Counted from the stretch's first letter, positions 17,830 through 26,144 are shown. The stretch is DNA of 64,000 bases from Bin87 sp965203985 (GCA_965203985.1 CBDBDS010000013.1:1116001-1180000); one strand, 5' to 3'. The notes: generated by a model from the letters alone, not told the origin. Numbers and translations: made by a program.

Positions 17830-18831
17830 CTAAAGGTAGCCGTAATCCCTGAACCAGCGGACCGCTTTTTCCAGCGCTACCTCAACCGGGCTCTGGGGCA
17901 AACCCAGCTCCGACACCGCTTTGCCGCTGCTCACGTACATCGGGTCCCTGGTGATTTTGATGGCTTCCACCGGAACCGCCGGCGGACGGCGCAGAAGAGC
18001 GCCTTCGATGAATTCGTCGAAGTAAGCGATCCCCAAAATAGCCCAATGCGGGATGCGAATATTGGGCGCGCGCCGTCCGGTGATTCTGGAGAGGATGTCG
18101 AAAATCTCCTTCAGCGTGAGATTGCGGCACCCGAGGATGTACCTCTCCCCCGGGATGCCGTGTTCCATCGCGAGGATGTGTCCTGCGGCGACGTCCGCCA
18201 CATCCACCAGGTTCATGCCCGTTGCGATGTAGCCGGGAGCCTTGCCGCGGGCGAAGGATAAGGGAATTTGCCCGGTCGGTGTCGGCTTAACGTCCCATTC
18301 GCCTATCGGAGCGCAGGGGTTGACTACCACCACCTCCATCTCAGCGTCATTGGCCGCCAAAGCAATCTGCTCGGTGGCATACTTGGACTGCTTGTAATCG
18401 CCGATGAGCAGGGCCGGTCGGGGCGGCATCTCTTCAGTGCCCAGGCGCTCCGGGTCCAGGGACCCGTTTTCAGGTATCCCTATGGTGGAGACTGAACTGG
18501 TGAAAACCACTCTGCGCACTCCGGCCCGCCGGGCGGCGTCAAGCAGATTTACCGTACCGGACACGTTGGAGCGGTACACTTCGCGTGGGCGCGGTGACCA
18601 GAAGGAATAAGTAGCCGCGCAGTGATAGACGGTCTCGCAGCCCTTGGCGGCCCGTCGCAGCGATTCGCTGTCCAGCAGGTCGCCGGGCACTTGCGCCACT
18701 CCCGTTTCTCGGATGGCCAGGTCGTTGGCGGATGGCCTCACCAGAGCGCGAACATCCTCGCCGCGGGCCCAGAGCGCGCGGGCCAGGTTGCCGCCGATAA
18801 AGCCGGTGGCGCCCGTTACCAGCGTGGTCAT
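17830..18831 (-). CDS. hpnA: HpnA, hopanoid-associated sugar epimerase
   Basis: This 333-residue extended SDR has VTGATGFIGGNLARAL at the N-terminus, a Ser-rich VFTSSVSTIG segment and the YKQSKY catalytic pair. HpnA homologues occur in most hopanoid clusters, and a role in modifying the sugar of the side chain is proposed. Its start overlaps the hpnG stop in an ATGA, and it lies 27 bases from shc. Substrate is inferred only from context. Confidence 0.92.
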   Translation of the reverse strand: MTTLVTGATGFIGGNLARALWARGEDVRALVRPSANDLAIRETGVAQVPGDLLDSESLRRAAKGCETVYHCAATYSFWSPRPREVYRSNVSGTVNLLDAARRAGVRRVVFTSSVSTIGIPENGSLDPERLGTEEMPPRPALLIGDYKQSKYATEQIALAANDAEMEVVVVNPCAPIGEWDVKPTPTGQIPLSFARGKAPGYIATGMNLVDVADVAAGHILAMEHGIPGERYILGCRNLTLKEIFDILSRITGRRAPNIRIPHWAILGIAYFDEFIEGALLRRPPAVPVEAIKITRDPMYVSSGKAVSELGLPQSPVEVALEKAVRWFRDYGYL

Positions 18832-19571
18832 TGCGCCAACCGAGCCGCGCCGGGTGATGAGGCGGGCAGACCGTCCAAAGCGCCCGACACGCAGTCGGCC
18901 AACCTAGCCCGGGCGACCTGCGCTTTGCGGGCCAGACGGACCAGACTGGGAAGGCTGCCCGGATGCGTCGCCACCCCGCGCAAAACGTCGATAATCCCGT
19001 CGCCCGTTTCGCCGAGATAGGCGGGCAGCTCGTCCTCTGCGGTATCCAGAACCGCCCGAACCGAAGCGAAAGGTATGCCGTGGGCGGCGGCGGCGTTGGC
19101 GGCCCAATAGTCTTCCATGTTGACCGACACCGCTCCGGTATCCGCGAGCAGAACGGATTTCGCGTTCGTGTCGGCTATGGCCCCTATAGTTGCCGACGGA
19201 CCGCCCACGAGGCGGGCTGAGCTCCGGTCGGCCCAGGACTTCATCCGACCGGCCAGTATCGGATCGGCTGCGATGGGTTCCGAACGGTTGGCGGAGTGAA
19301 ATACCTCGGCGACGTGCAGGTCGCCGGTACGCAAGCTCGGGTCGGTTGCGCCGCAGAACCCGATCATCGCTATCGCCGTTGGCGATTCGGATGCCACGGC
19401 CGCGATGCCCGCTTCGGTACGCTGCCGGCCCACGCCGGTAACGCGCAACAGCACGCCGGTTCCGTGCGGGTCGCCGATTGCCCGACGCACGCCGGCGAGT
19501 TCCGTGGCCATGGGTGCAACTATGGCGAGCATAGGAGTAACAAAGGCGACCAACCTGAACCGGCTGGTCAA
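18828..19571 (-). CDS. hpnG: HpnG-type hopanoid-associated nucleosidase/phosphorylase
   Basis: The 247-residue frame belongs to the nucleoside phosphorylase (PNP/UDP) family. It shows MLAIVAPMATEL near the start, a GFCGATDPSL segment and the nucleoside-binding VSVNMEDYWAANAAA segment. Translation may start at the ATG near 19532 rather than 19571. HpnG removes adenine from adenosylhopane, the product of HpnH, whose gene lies immediately upstream. It overlaps hpnA by four bases. The assignment leans on family plus context. Confidence 0.85.
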   Translation of the reverse strand: MTSRFRLVAFVTPMLAIVAPMATELAGVRRAIGDPHGTGVLLRVTGVGRQRTEAGIAAVASESPTAIAMIGFCGATDPSLRTGDLHVAEVFHSANRSEPIAADPILAGRMKSWADRSSARLVGGPSATIGAIADTNAKSVLLADTGAVSVNMEDYWAANAAAAHGIPFASVRAVLDTAEDELPAYLGETGDGIIDVLRGVATHPGSLPSLVRLARKAQVARARLADCVSGALDGLPASSPGAARLAQ

Positions 19572-19637
19572 CGTTCGTATTGTCGTTTGGAGTGTCCGCC
19601 GCCTGATGTGTCGAACGGATGCAATGCCAGGGTGCGC

Positions 19638-20714
19638 CTAGCCGACGCTGATCCCTCCTTTATGCGCCGCGCCGGATTTAATGAACGTCACCCATTCCCG
19701 GGGTTTGCCGATTGCGTTGAATATCGTTGCCGATTCGAAACCGCAGTGCATCATGCAGTTGTTGCAGCGAGGGTCCCTCCCCACGCCGTATTTTTCTTCC
19801 CACAAGTGGGGTTCGTATAGTTCATCAATCTCGGTGGTGTGTTCATCGGCCAGCGGATAACAGGGTTTGCGCCAGCCCATAACCGTGTAAGTGGGATTGG
19901 ACCATGCCGTGCATTGGTATTCTCGCTCCCCCCGAAGGAAGTTCAGGTACAGCGGGTTGTTATAGAACCTCATTCCTTCCATCCGGGTCGGGTCCAGCAG
20001 GTCGCGGAACACGTTCCTGGATTCCTGCCGGGTGAGGAACAGATCCTGGTCGGGGGCGTCTTCAAAGTCGTAACCGGGCGAAATCATCGACCCTTCGACG
20101 CCCAGGTCGCCGACGTAGCGGAACATCTCCCGCAAGTCCTCGACGTCGCTGTTGCGGAATACGGTGGTGTTGGTGCAGACGCGATAGCCCCGGTCCACCG
20201 CCATTTGGATGCCGTCCACCGCGCGCTGGAACACGCCGGCCCGCGCCACCGATTCGTCGTGTTTTTCCTCCATGCCGTCCATGTGTATGACCCAGCAGAA
20301 GTACTTGGACGGCGGTATTTTGTCCAGCATACGGGGCAGCAGCAGCGCGTTGGTGCAGCAATAGACGAAGTACTTCTGGTCGACCAGGGTGTTGATGATC
20401 TCGTCGATTTTGGGGTGGATCGTCGGCTCGCCGCCGGCGATGGACACGATGGGCGCTCCCGATTTGCGCACGGCGTCCAAGGCTTCTTCCACGGGCATCA
20501 TCTGGTCCAGGACGCCGCGGTATTCGCGGATGCGGCCGCACCCGATGCATGCCAGGTTGCACATCTCCAGCGGCTCCAGCATGGTGACCAGTGGGAAGCG
20601 CTTCCGGCCACGGAGCCGGTTCTTGAGGATGTACCAGCCCATGCGAACGCCCAGTTCCATCGGGCGTTTGGCCGGTTTGACAACGGCGCCTGGATCTTTA
20701 TTCGTCCGTACCAT
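19638..20714 (-). CDS. hpnH: HpnH, adenosylhopane synthase (radical SAM)
   Basis: HpnH attaches the 5'-deoxyadenosyl radical to hopene, the first step of bacteriohopanepolyol side-chain synthesis. The 358 residues carry the iron-sulfur motif CNLACIGC with Cys52, Cys56 and Cys59, then the SAM-binding SIAGGEPTIHPK segment, and a C-terminal Cys cluster around RDPRCNNCMMHCGFE. Length and motifs match the family. It lies 34 bases from the prenyl synthase and 67 bases from hpnG. Confidence 0.96.
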   Translation of the reverse strand: MVRTNKDPGAVVKPAKRPMELGVRMGWYILKNRLRGRKRFPLVTMLEPLEMCNLACIGCGRIREYRGVLDQMMPVEEALDAVRKSGAPIVSIAGGEPTIHPKIDEIINTLVDQKYFVYCCTNALLLPRMLDKIPPSKYFCWVIHMDGMEEKHDESVARAGVFQRAVDGIQMAVDRGYRVCTNTTVFRNSDVEDLREMFRYVGDLGVEGSMISPGYDFEDAPDQDLFLTRQESRNVFRDLLDPTRMEGMRFYNNPLYLNFLRGEREYQCTAWSNPTYTVMGWRKPCYPLADEHTTEIDELYEPHLWEEKYGVGRDPRCNNCMMHCGFESATIFNAIGKPREWVTFIKSGAAHKGGISVG

Positions 20715-20747
20715 GCTCAGAATCCCCGCAGCTTGTCGCCAAGGTGC

Positions 20748-21857
20748 TCAGAATAGGCGATAGGCCATGAAATCAATCAGGTTTTTTGCGTCCTCGTTGG
20801 CCCAGGGCGGCAGTTCCAACATCGCCAGAGCAGCCCGCCCTTCTTCAGCGGTCGCGTCGGTAAGTTCGTCGGTTTGGCGGTCGGCCCCCAGGTCATCCAG
20901 TATGTCGAGGACGCGATCCACGTCGTTCTCGTCGAGCTCCTCCTGAGAGTAGAGGCGCAGCAACTCATCACGGTTGGTCCCTTCGGCGTGCTGGAAGGCG
21001 TACACGATGGGGTAGCTTTTTTTGCGCTGGACGATGTCGCTGTCCGTGGACTTTCCGGTAATGGCTTCGTCTCCCCAGATGCCCAGATAGTCGTCCCTGA
21101 TCTGGAACAATCGGCCGATGGCCCGGCCGAACCGCGCCACGCTTTCCAGGGTTTCGCTGTCATCCGTGGCGATGGTTGCCCCGATGACCATGCTGCTGCG
21201 GATCAGGGCGCCTGTTTTCAGGGCTATCATGTCCAGGTATTCATCCGACGCGATGACTTCGCGCCGTTCGAACTCCAGGTCGCGGCACTGGCCTTCGATC
21301 ATTTCCAGGTAGCTTTGCGTCAGCAGTTGGGAGACGCGAACAGTGGTGGCGGGTGGGACCTTGCAGACCGCATTCAGGGTGCTGAGGTCGCCTAGAGATT
21401 GCATTGCGTCACCGGCCACCAGCGCTCGTTCAGTACCCCAGATCGCCCATACGGTGGGTTGGTGGCGCCGTTCCATTCCCTGGTCCTGGATGTCGTCGTG
21501 AACCAGGGAGAAATTATGAATAAGCTCCAGCGCGGCGGCGGCCGGGGCCGCATGGCCGGGGTTTCCCCGGAGGGCATCGCACGCGAACATGCAGAGGGTG
21601 GGCCGGAGCGCCTTGCCCTGCGACGTCGGAGTGGCCGCCGGGGTTCCCATCCGGTCCGACCAACCTAAATGATACCGGAGCAACGTGTTGACCGCGTGAT
21701 CTTCCAGAGGCGGCACCGCGGCTGCCAGCGCGTTTTCCAGGTGTTCTCGGTAACGGTCAAACATGGCGGGCAGACTTGGCGCTTCTTTCCGCGCCCGGTC
21801 GTTGCCCTGCCGACCCAACCGGCTAGCCTCAGTGGAGGCTGTTGGTGTTGTACCCAT
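20748..21857 (-). CDS. Polyprenyl diphosphate synthase (probably farnesyl diphosphate synthase)
   Basis: The 369-residue protein is a class I isoprenyl diphosphate synthase. The first Asp-rich region reads LVHDDIQDQGMERR and the second IRDDYLGIWGDE; GKALRPTL gives the diphosphate-binding residues. It is the first gene of the hopanoid run and is expected to supply farnesyl diphosphate to HpnD. The chain-length residues before the first motif are Ile-His-Asn-Phe-Ser, not decisive. A 40-residue leader precedes the catalytic domain, so the true start may be the ATG about 28 codons in. Confidence 0.88.
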   Translation of the reverse strand: MGTTPTASTEASRLGRQGNDRARKEAPSLPAMFDRYREHLENALAAAVPPLEDHAVNTLLRYHLGWSDRMGTPAATPTSQGKALRPTLCMFACDALRGNPGHAAPAAAALELIHNFSLVHDDIQDQGMERRHQPTVWAIWGTERALVAGDAMQSLGDLSTLNAVCKVPPATTVRVSQLLTQSYLEMIEGQCRDLEFERREVIASDEYLDMIALKTGALIRSSMVIGATIATDDSETLESVARFGRAIGRLFQIRDDYLGIWGDEAITGKSTDSDIVQRKKSYPIVYAFQHAEGTNRDELLRLYSQEELDENDVDRVLDILDDLGADRQTDELTDATAEEGRAALAMLELPPWANEDAKNLIDFMAYRLF

Positions 21858-21943
21858 TGACGAAGCCTGCCGTGCGATGAGGATGGCGAGGTGCGCGCGG
21901 CGCGCGGTTTTCGGGTAGGGCCCGTCCGTTCCAACGTTGGCAA

Positions 21944-21972
21944 AATGTAGCGAACGCCGGCAATCATGTCAA
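21944..21972 (-). promoter_or_regulatory. Sigma-70-type promoter of the hopanoid operon
   Basis: On the minus strand TTGACA (21972-21967) is followed by 17 bases and TACATT (21949-21944). It lies about 85 bases upstream of the prenyl synthase start and faces the whole hopanoid run. The perfect -35 and ideal spacing make it one of the best promoter matches in the window. Confidence 0.65.
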
Positions 21973-22086
21973 GCAAGGTGATCCGGGCCACGTTTCACGC
22001 AGCAGCCGGGCTCTGCGTGGGCCGCGTATGGCGGATACGGGTCAAGGTGGTCCCGGACGATCACGTGCCTCCGCTTTCGGGAGTTT

Positions 22087-22193
22087 GTCAGAAGCAGGAT
22101 TTTCAAGATTATCTGATTTTCAGGATTCGACCGCCCACACAATAACCAATCCAATCCGGTAAATCCTGAAATCCGGCAGATCCTGCTTCTGAC
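22087..22193. repeat. Long imperfect inverted repeat
   Basis: The left arm begins GTCAGAAGCAGGAT and the right arm ends ATCCTGCTTCTGAC, with further matching AT-rich blocks (TTTCAGGATT against AATCCTGAAA) inside. The element spans about 107 bases in an otherwise GC-rich region. It resembles REP- or MITE-like palindromes found in intergenic DNA; no second copy was seen in this window. Confidence 0.7.
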
Positions 22194-22247
22194 GATACCG
22201 CGCCTCAAAGCAGGTAGGCGTGAGGGTCCAGGGAGACCGCGCGCCCC

Positions 22248-22279
22248 AAAAGACAGCGCTCCCGCCGCAGCGGGAGCGT
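22248..22279 (-). terminator. Rho-independent terminator after the sulfur-carrier gene
   Basis: A 10-bp stem (GCGCTCCCGC/GCGGGAGCGT, tetraloop CGCA) is followed on the minus strand by GTCTTTT. It lies about 33 bases after the stop of the sulfur-carrier gene and would end the thrC operon transcript. Confidence 0.7.
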
Positions 22280-22311
22280 CAGAGCCACGGAGCCGGCAAT
22301 ATGCCAGGTTC

Positions 22312-22593
22312 TCAGGTCAGTCCACCGGCGACTGCGGGAACGATGCTGATCTCGTCTCCGGACTTGATGGACGTCCGCAAGCCCTGGTCGAACCGGATAT
22401 CCTCGCCGTTGACATAAATGTTCACGAAGTAGCGCAGTTCGCCCTCTTCGTCCAGCAGCCGTTCTTTGAAACCGGGATAGTCGCTCTCCAGAGTGTCTAT
22501 CATTTGGGACAGATCGGCCACGTCCAGCTCGACCTTGTCCGCGCCGCCGGTCATCCGTCGCAGTGGGGTGGGAATGCGTACCGTTACGCCCAT
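22312..22593 (-). CDS. MoaD/ThiS-family sulfur-carrier protein with C-terminal GG-Leu-Thr
   Basis: This is a 93-residue ubiquitin-fold protein. The start is the ATG at 22593, behind AGGAGGAG. The C-terminus reads VPAVAGGLT: the Gly-Gly that would be adenylated and thiocarboxylated is followed by two extra residues. Known carriers such as QbsE and HcyS are made with such extra residues, which a JAMM-type protease removes. The neighbours are a NIL-domain protein and threonine synthase, so a role as sulfur donor for amino acid synthesis (like CysO or HcyS) is more likely than molybdopterin synthesis. No ThiF/MoeB or JAMM gene is in the window. Confidence 0.85.
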   Translation of the reverse strand: MGVTVRIPTPLRRMTGGADKVELDVADLSQMIDTLESDYPGFKERLLDEEGELRYFVNIYVNGEDIRFDQGLRTSIKSGDEISIVPAVAGGLT

Positions 22594-22687
22594 CGGAATG
22601 TCTCCTCCTGCCATGCTGTCATGCCGTGCCACGCTTTGCGCTACGGCAGATTAGTTTACACGTCCGGCTCGTTGTCCGGCTTACCGT

Positions 22688-22936
22688 TCAGCCTTCGATC
22701 ACATCGCCTGCGATGGGGTCGACTCGAACGCCGGTGTTTCCCACCCAGTCGAGGCCGCGCTGGATTTCGTCATCCGATCCTTCCAGCTCAAGGATGACCC
22801 ACCCCACGTCCCGACGGACGTCGGCGCGTCGGATGTTGGTGACCACGTCGAAGTCGTGCCCCAGCCGGTAGATTATCGGCTCGCGCACCATTTCAGCCGA
22901 GAACGTGAACCGCACCCGCTGCTTGGCCATGGCCAT
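22688..22936 (-). CDS. NIL-domain protein
   Basis: An 82-residue stand-alone NIL domain (ferredoxin-like fold) of the kind fused to methionine transporter ATPases and some ferredoxins. Recognisable features are the RVRFTFSAEMVREPIIYRL start, the VTNIRRADVRRDVGWVILEL middle and a GLDWVGNTGVRVDPI end. Its ATG directly follows the thrC stop. In transporters NIL domains bind methionine, so this one could sense or bind a sulfur amino acid. The function of free NIL proteins is unknown. Confidence 0.82.
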   Translation of the reverse strand: MAMAKQRVRFTFSAEMVREPIIYRLGHDFDVVTNIRRADVRRDVGWVILELEGSDDEIQRGLDWVGNTGVRVDPIAGDVIEG

Positions 22937-24226
22937 CTACACCTGCGCCGCCATGCGGTTCTCCAGAGCCGCTTCGAAGGAACCCATCATCGGTTTGACC
23001 AGCAACGGGTTCACCACCTCTTCGACCGCTTCCTGGGTCTTCAGGCCATTGCCGGTAATGTAGGCCACGGCCAGTTCGTCGGGGCCGATGGCGCCGGTCT
23101 CCGCCAGGTACTTCAGGGTGGAAACGGTAACGCCGCCAGCGGTCTCCGTGAATATGCCTTCGGTTTCGGCCAGAAGCTTGATGCCGTCAACCACCTGGGA
23201 CTCGGGCACCGCGTACCCGCTCCCGTCAGACTCGCGAATGACGCGCAGCGCGTAGATCCCGTCCGCCGGATTGCCGATAGCCAGAGACTTGGCGATGCTG
23301 TCGGGCCGCACCGGGCGGATCTGGTTCTGCTGATTTTCCCAGGCGGAAACGATGGGACAGCAGCCCGCGGCCTGCGCCATGTGCATCCGTGTCGTGACTG
23401 CCGGGTGATGCACCGTGTTCTGGTCGGCGCCGAAGGGCATGGGCGATACGCCGTCAAGCAGGCCCAGGCAGGCCAACTCGTTGAACCCCTTCCAGATCTT
23501 GGTGAACATTGCCCCGGAGGCCGACGGGACAACAACGTGGTCCGGCACACGCCAGCCGAGCTGCTCGGCCACTTCGTAACCTAGCGTCTTGCTGCCCTCG
23601 GCATAATACGGGCGCATGTTGATGTTGACGAAGGCCCAGTGGTAGTTGTCGCTTACCTCGCTGCACAGTCGGTTGACTTCGTCGTAGGTGCCTTCCACCG
23701 CTACCAGCGTGGGGTTGTAGACTGCGGCGCCGATGACCTTCCCGCGCTCCAGATCGGCGGGTATAAAAACCACTGCGTCGACCCCAGCCCTTGCGGCGTG
23801 CGCGGCTACGCTGCAGGCCAGGTTTCCGGTGCTGGCACATGCCAGCGTCTCGTAACCGAATTCAACCGCCTTCGTCGCGGCAACCGACACCACCCGGTCC
23901 TTGAACGAGAAAGACGGGTTCACGCTGTCGTTCTTGATATACAGGTTATTCAGGCCCAGCCGCTTGCCCAGGTTTTTGGCCTTCAGCAGCGGGGTATATC
24001 CGGCCATGATGTCCACCGGATCGTCCGCCTCCGCCGGCAGCAGGTCCTGGTAACGCCAGATGCTCAACGGGCCGTCGGTGATGCGCTGGTGCGTGACCAC
24101 TTCGGAAATGGTCACGTAGTCATAGATGACCTCGAGCGGACCGAAGCAGAAGTCGCAAACGTTCAGGGGTTCGCCCGGGTATTCCCGGCCGCATTCCCGG
24201 CACTTTAATCCTTTGACAAACGCCAC
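22937..24226 (-). CDS. thrC: Threonine synthase with N-terminal zinc ribbon
   Basis: This PLP enzyme converts O-phosphohomoserine to threonine. The 429 residues start at GTG 24226 behind GGAGGTAA. Residues 9-30 form a zinc ribbon (CREC and CDFC). The PLP lysine is in NPSFSFKDRVV, and ACASTGNLACSVAAHAA is the phosphate-binding loop. The gene is coupled to a NIL protein and a sulfur carrier, so a sulfhydrylation role on the same substrate (homocysteine synthesis) should be kept in mind; sequence motifs themselves point to threonine synthase. Confidence 0.92.
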   Translation of the reverse strand: MAFVKGLKCRECGREYPGEPLNVCDFCFGPLEVIYDYVTISEVVTHQRITDGPLSIWRYQDLLPAEADDPVDIMAGYTPLLKAKNLGKRLGLNNLYIKNDSVNPSFSFKDRVVSVAATKAVEFGYETLACASTGNLACSVAAHAARAGVDAVVFIPADLERGKVIGAAVYNPTLVAVEGTYDEVNRLCSEVSDNYHWAFVNINMRPYYAEGSKTLGYEVAEQLGWRVPDHVVVPSASGAMFTKIWKGFNELACLGLLDGVSPMPFGADQNTVHHPAVTTRMHMAQAAGCCPIVSAWENQQNQIRPVRPDSIAKSLAIGNPADGIYALRVIRESDGSGYAVPESQVVDGIKLLAETEGIFTETAGGVTVSTLKYLAETGAIGPDELAVAYITGNGLKTQEAVEEVVNPLLVKPMMGSFEAALENRMAAQV

Positions 24227-24316
24227 CGGATGTTACCTCCGTGGTTCTTGATGTGCCCGTGCGCCAGTTTGCAACCCAAGCGTCTGCGTGGATCAAAACA
24301 CGTACACCGGCCACAC

Positions 24317-24345
24317 ATTGTGCCAGAGGATGGCCGTACTATCAA
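24317..24345 (-). promoter_or_regulatory. Possible promoter of the thrC operon
   Basis: The minus strand has TTGATA (24345-24340), a 17-base spacer and CACAAT (24322-24317), about 90 bases before the thrC start and just downstream of the tRNA. The -10 is weak. thrC could also be read through from the tRNA promoter, since no T-rich terminator was seen between them. Confidence 0.4.
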
Positions 24346-24388
24346 CCGGAGCCGGCATCGCGCGCCGGTTAGTCCTGGGAAAGAGTGG

Positions 24389-24461
24389 AGCCGATGAAGG
24401 GACTCGAACCCTTGACCTGCGGTTTACGAAACCGCTGCTCTTCCGGCTGAGCTACATCGGC
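24389..24461 (-). tRNA. tRNA-Thr (anticodon CGT)
   Basis: The reverse complement folds into a full cloverleaf: acceptor GCCGATG/CATCGGC, D stem GCTC/GAGC, anticodon stem GCGGT/ACCGC with loop TTCGTAA, and T arm AAGGG-TTCGAGT-CCCTT. The anticodon is CGT, reading ACG (Thr). The CCA end is not encoded. It lies 163 bases upstream of threonine synthase in the same direction. Confidence 0.95.
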
Positions 24462-24470
24462 GTGCAATTC

Positions 24471-24499
24471 ATTGTACCCCCAACCAAACCCCTTTCCAA
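24471..24499 (-). promoter_or_regulatory. Promoter of tRNA-Thr
   Basis: On the minus strand TTGGAA (24499-24494), a 17-base spacer and TACAAT (24476-24471) end 9 bases before the first tRNA base, as expected for a tRNA promoter with a very short leader. Confidence 0.6.
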
Positions 24500-24701
24500 C
24501 CATTGCCGCTTCGTTGTTGCGACCGGCTTGGCATGGTTGACTGCTTATCCAGGCGAGGAACGCGCCGGCCAATCCGTGTGTCTACGCAGTCCGGAAGACA
24601 GGCGCCATCGAAACCTCCCAGTTGACGATAGGCACCGCCCGCGCATAGCATTCGGCCACCGACGGGGGCGGTGACCGCCTCTCAAGCAGGAGTAGACCAG
24701 C

Positions 24702-25478
24702 ATGCGCGAAAACACCATGAAGAAGAAGCTGCGGGCCGGCCAACCGGTATTCGGCTCGATGATTACCTTCCCTTCTCCGGTGGTAGTTGAGATGCTCGGA
24801 CATCTCGGCTACGACTGGGTGCTCATCGACAACGAGCACGGCAGCATCACCATTGACTTGGCTGAGGACATGATCCGCGCCGCGGAATACTCGGGCACCG
24901 CTCCGATAGTCAGGCCTGTGGGCAACCGGCCGGAAATCATCTCGCCGTTCCTGGATCGAGGCGCCTGGGGAGTCCAGGTACCCCACGTGAACACCGCCGA
25001 GGAGGCCCGGGCCGCCGTGGCCGCCGTCAAATACTATCCGGAAGGGGATCGCGGCCTGTTCAGCGGCGGCCGACCCGCTGAGTACGGATTCAGCGGAGCT
25101 ACGCCGGACTACGTGGCGGATGCGAATCGCAACACGCTGGTTTGCCTGATGCTGGAAGAGGTCGAGGCCATCGAGAATATCCCGGAGCTGGTGAAAGTGC
25201 CGGGAGTCGACGTGTATTTCATCGGAGCCGGCGACCTGTCCCAGAGCATGGGCTATCCGGGCCAGCAGACCCATCCGGAAGTCCAGGCGCTGGTGGAGAA
25301 GGGCGTACAGCAGATCGCGGCGTCCGGCATCACCGCCGGGTGCAGTTGCCCCGACGCATTGGTGCCCCACTACCTCGAACTGGGCGTGCGATACTTCCAC
25401 AACACCGTCGGCCGCTTGCTACAGTCGGCCAGCGCCGAGTACCTGAACAACATGCGGGCGGCAGCGGACGGGCTATAA
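24702..25478 (+). CDS. HpcH/HpaI-family aldolase
   Basis: The 258-residue class II pyruvate aldolase has the core motifs GYDWVLIDNEHG (metal and pyruvate site), GAWGVQVPHVNTAEEA, and LMLEEVEAIENI with the metal-binding Glu. It probably cleaves a 4-hydroxy-2-oxoacid to pyruvate (or oxaloacetate-type products) and an aldehyde. The start ATG follows AGCAGGAG. There is no operon partner upstream; a toxin-antitoxin pair follows. Exact substrate unknown. Confidence 0.9.
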   Translation: MRENTMKKKLRAGQPVFGSMITFPSPVVVEMLGHLGYDWVLIDNEHGSITIDLAEDMIRAAEYSGTAPIVRPVGNRPEIISPFLDRGAWGVQVPHVNTAEEARAAVAAVKYYPEGDRGLFSGGRPAEYGFSGATPDYVADANRNTLVCLMLEEVEAIENIPELVKVPGVDVYFIGAGDLSQSMGYPGQQTHPEVQALVEKGVQQIAASGITAGCSCPDALVPHYLELGVRYFHNTVGRLLQSASAEYLNNMRAAADGL

Positions 25479-25530
25479 TGGGTGTCGGTTCGGTGCTGAC
25501 AAAAAGACCCGGCGCGTGGAGAGAATCGAA

Positions 25531-25758
25531 ATGCAAATTGATGCCAGCGAATTGCCAGAGGAAATCACCAAACTGGGTTTATCGGCTTGGTACAGCGGCG
25601 ACGTTGTGATTATGAGAGACGGCCAGCCTTGGTTGAAGATAGTTCCTCATGACGCCTACCGGCCTACGCCGCGTCCAGGCCATCTGAAGGGCAAGTTCAC
25701 AGTTCCGGACGATTTTTGCGACACGCCCGAAGACATCATTGAGGATTTTTACCGATAG
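25531..25758 (+). CDS. Phd/YefM-like antitoxin
   Basis: The product has 75 residues from the ATG at 25531, which follows GGAGAG at a suitable distance. The WYSGDVVIMRDGQPWLKIVP core resembles the Phd/YefM fold (a short helix, then strands ending with a prolyl step), and the acidic, aromatic C-terminus (DDFCDTPEDIIEDFYR) is a typical toxin-binding tail. The next gene, three bases on, is a VapC-type PIN toxin. The pair should be autoregulated by the complex. Assignment relies on both size and pairing. Confidence 0.8.
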   Translation: MQIDASELPEEITKLGLSAWYSGDVVIMRDGQPWLKIVPHDAYRPTPRPGHLKGKFTVPDDFCDTPEDIIEDFYR

Positions 25759-25760
25759 CC

Positions 25761-26144
25761 ATGGTGCGATACTTATCTGACACGCACGCGCTTTTGTGGT
25801 ACGTGACCGCAAACCCCGGGTTAACCGCGGCAACCCGCACGATCATTCAGCATCCTGAGAACCAGGTTTTCGTCAGCGTGGCTAGCATTTGGGAGATCAG
25901 CATCAAGCAAGGCTTGGGCAAAATGCCGCCGTTACCGGAAGAGCCGGATCAATTATTGTCCAATGCCGGGCTGTTAAAGCTAGACATCAAAATAGAACAC
26001 GCCATGCTGTCTGGGCAACTGCCATTGCTGCATCGAGACCCCTTTGACCGTATGCTGATAGCACAGGCTCAAATCGAAAATCTTATCCTCATCACCGACG
26101 ACTGGAAAATCGAGCAGTACGACGTGGCAACCCTGCGCCCCTGA
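25761..26144 (+). CDS. VapC-type PIN-domain toxin
   Basis: A 127-residue PIN ribonuclease. The N-terminal YLSDTHALLWYV contains the first acidic residue, VASIWEISIKQGLGK the conserved Glu, and HRDPFDRMLIAQAQ plus LITDDWKI the remaining acidic residues. It belongs to the PIN subfamily with Phd/YefM-type antitoxins. All active-site acids appear intact, so the toxin is probably functional. Confidence 0.92.
   Translation: MVRYLSDTHALLWYVTANPGLTAATRTIIQHPENQVFVSVASIWEISIKQGLGKMPPLPEEPDQLLSNAGLLKLDIKIEHAMLSGQLPLLHRDPFDRMLIAQAQIENLILITDDWKIEQYDVATLRP

Larger units (their letters stand above)
21858..22311. other. Intergenic region with promoter, imperfect palindrome and terminator
   Basis: No gene is visible in these 454 bases between the prenyl synthase and the sulfur-carrier gene. 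They hold, from left to right, a minus-strand promoter for the hopanoid operon (21944-21972), a long imperfect palindrome (22087-22193) and a minus-strand terminator for the sulfur-carrier operon (22248-22279). Confidence 0.7.
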
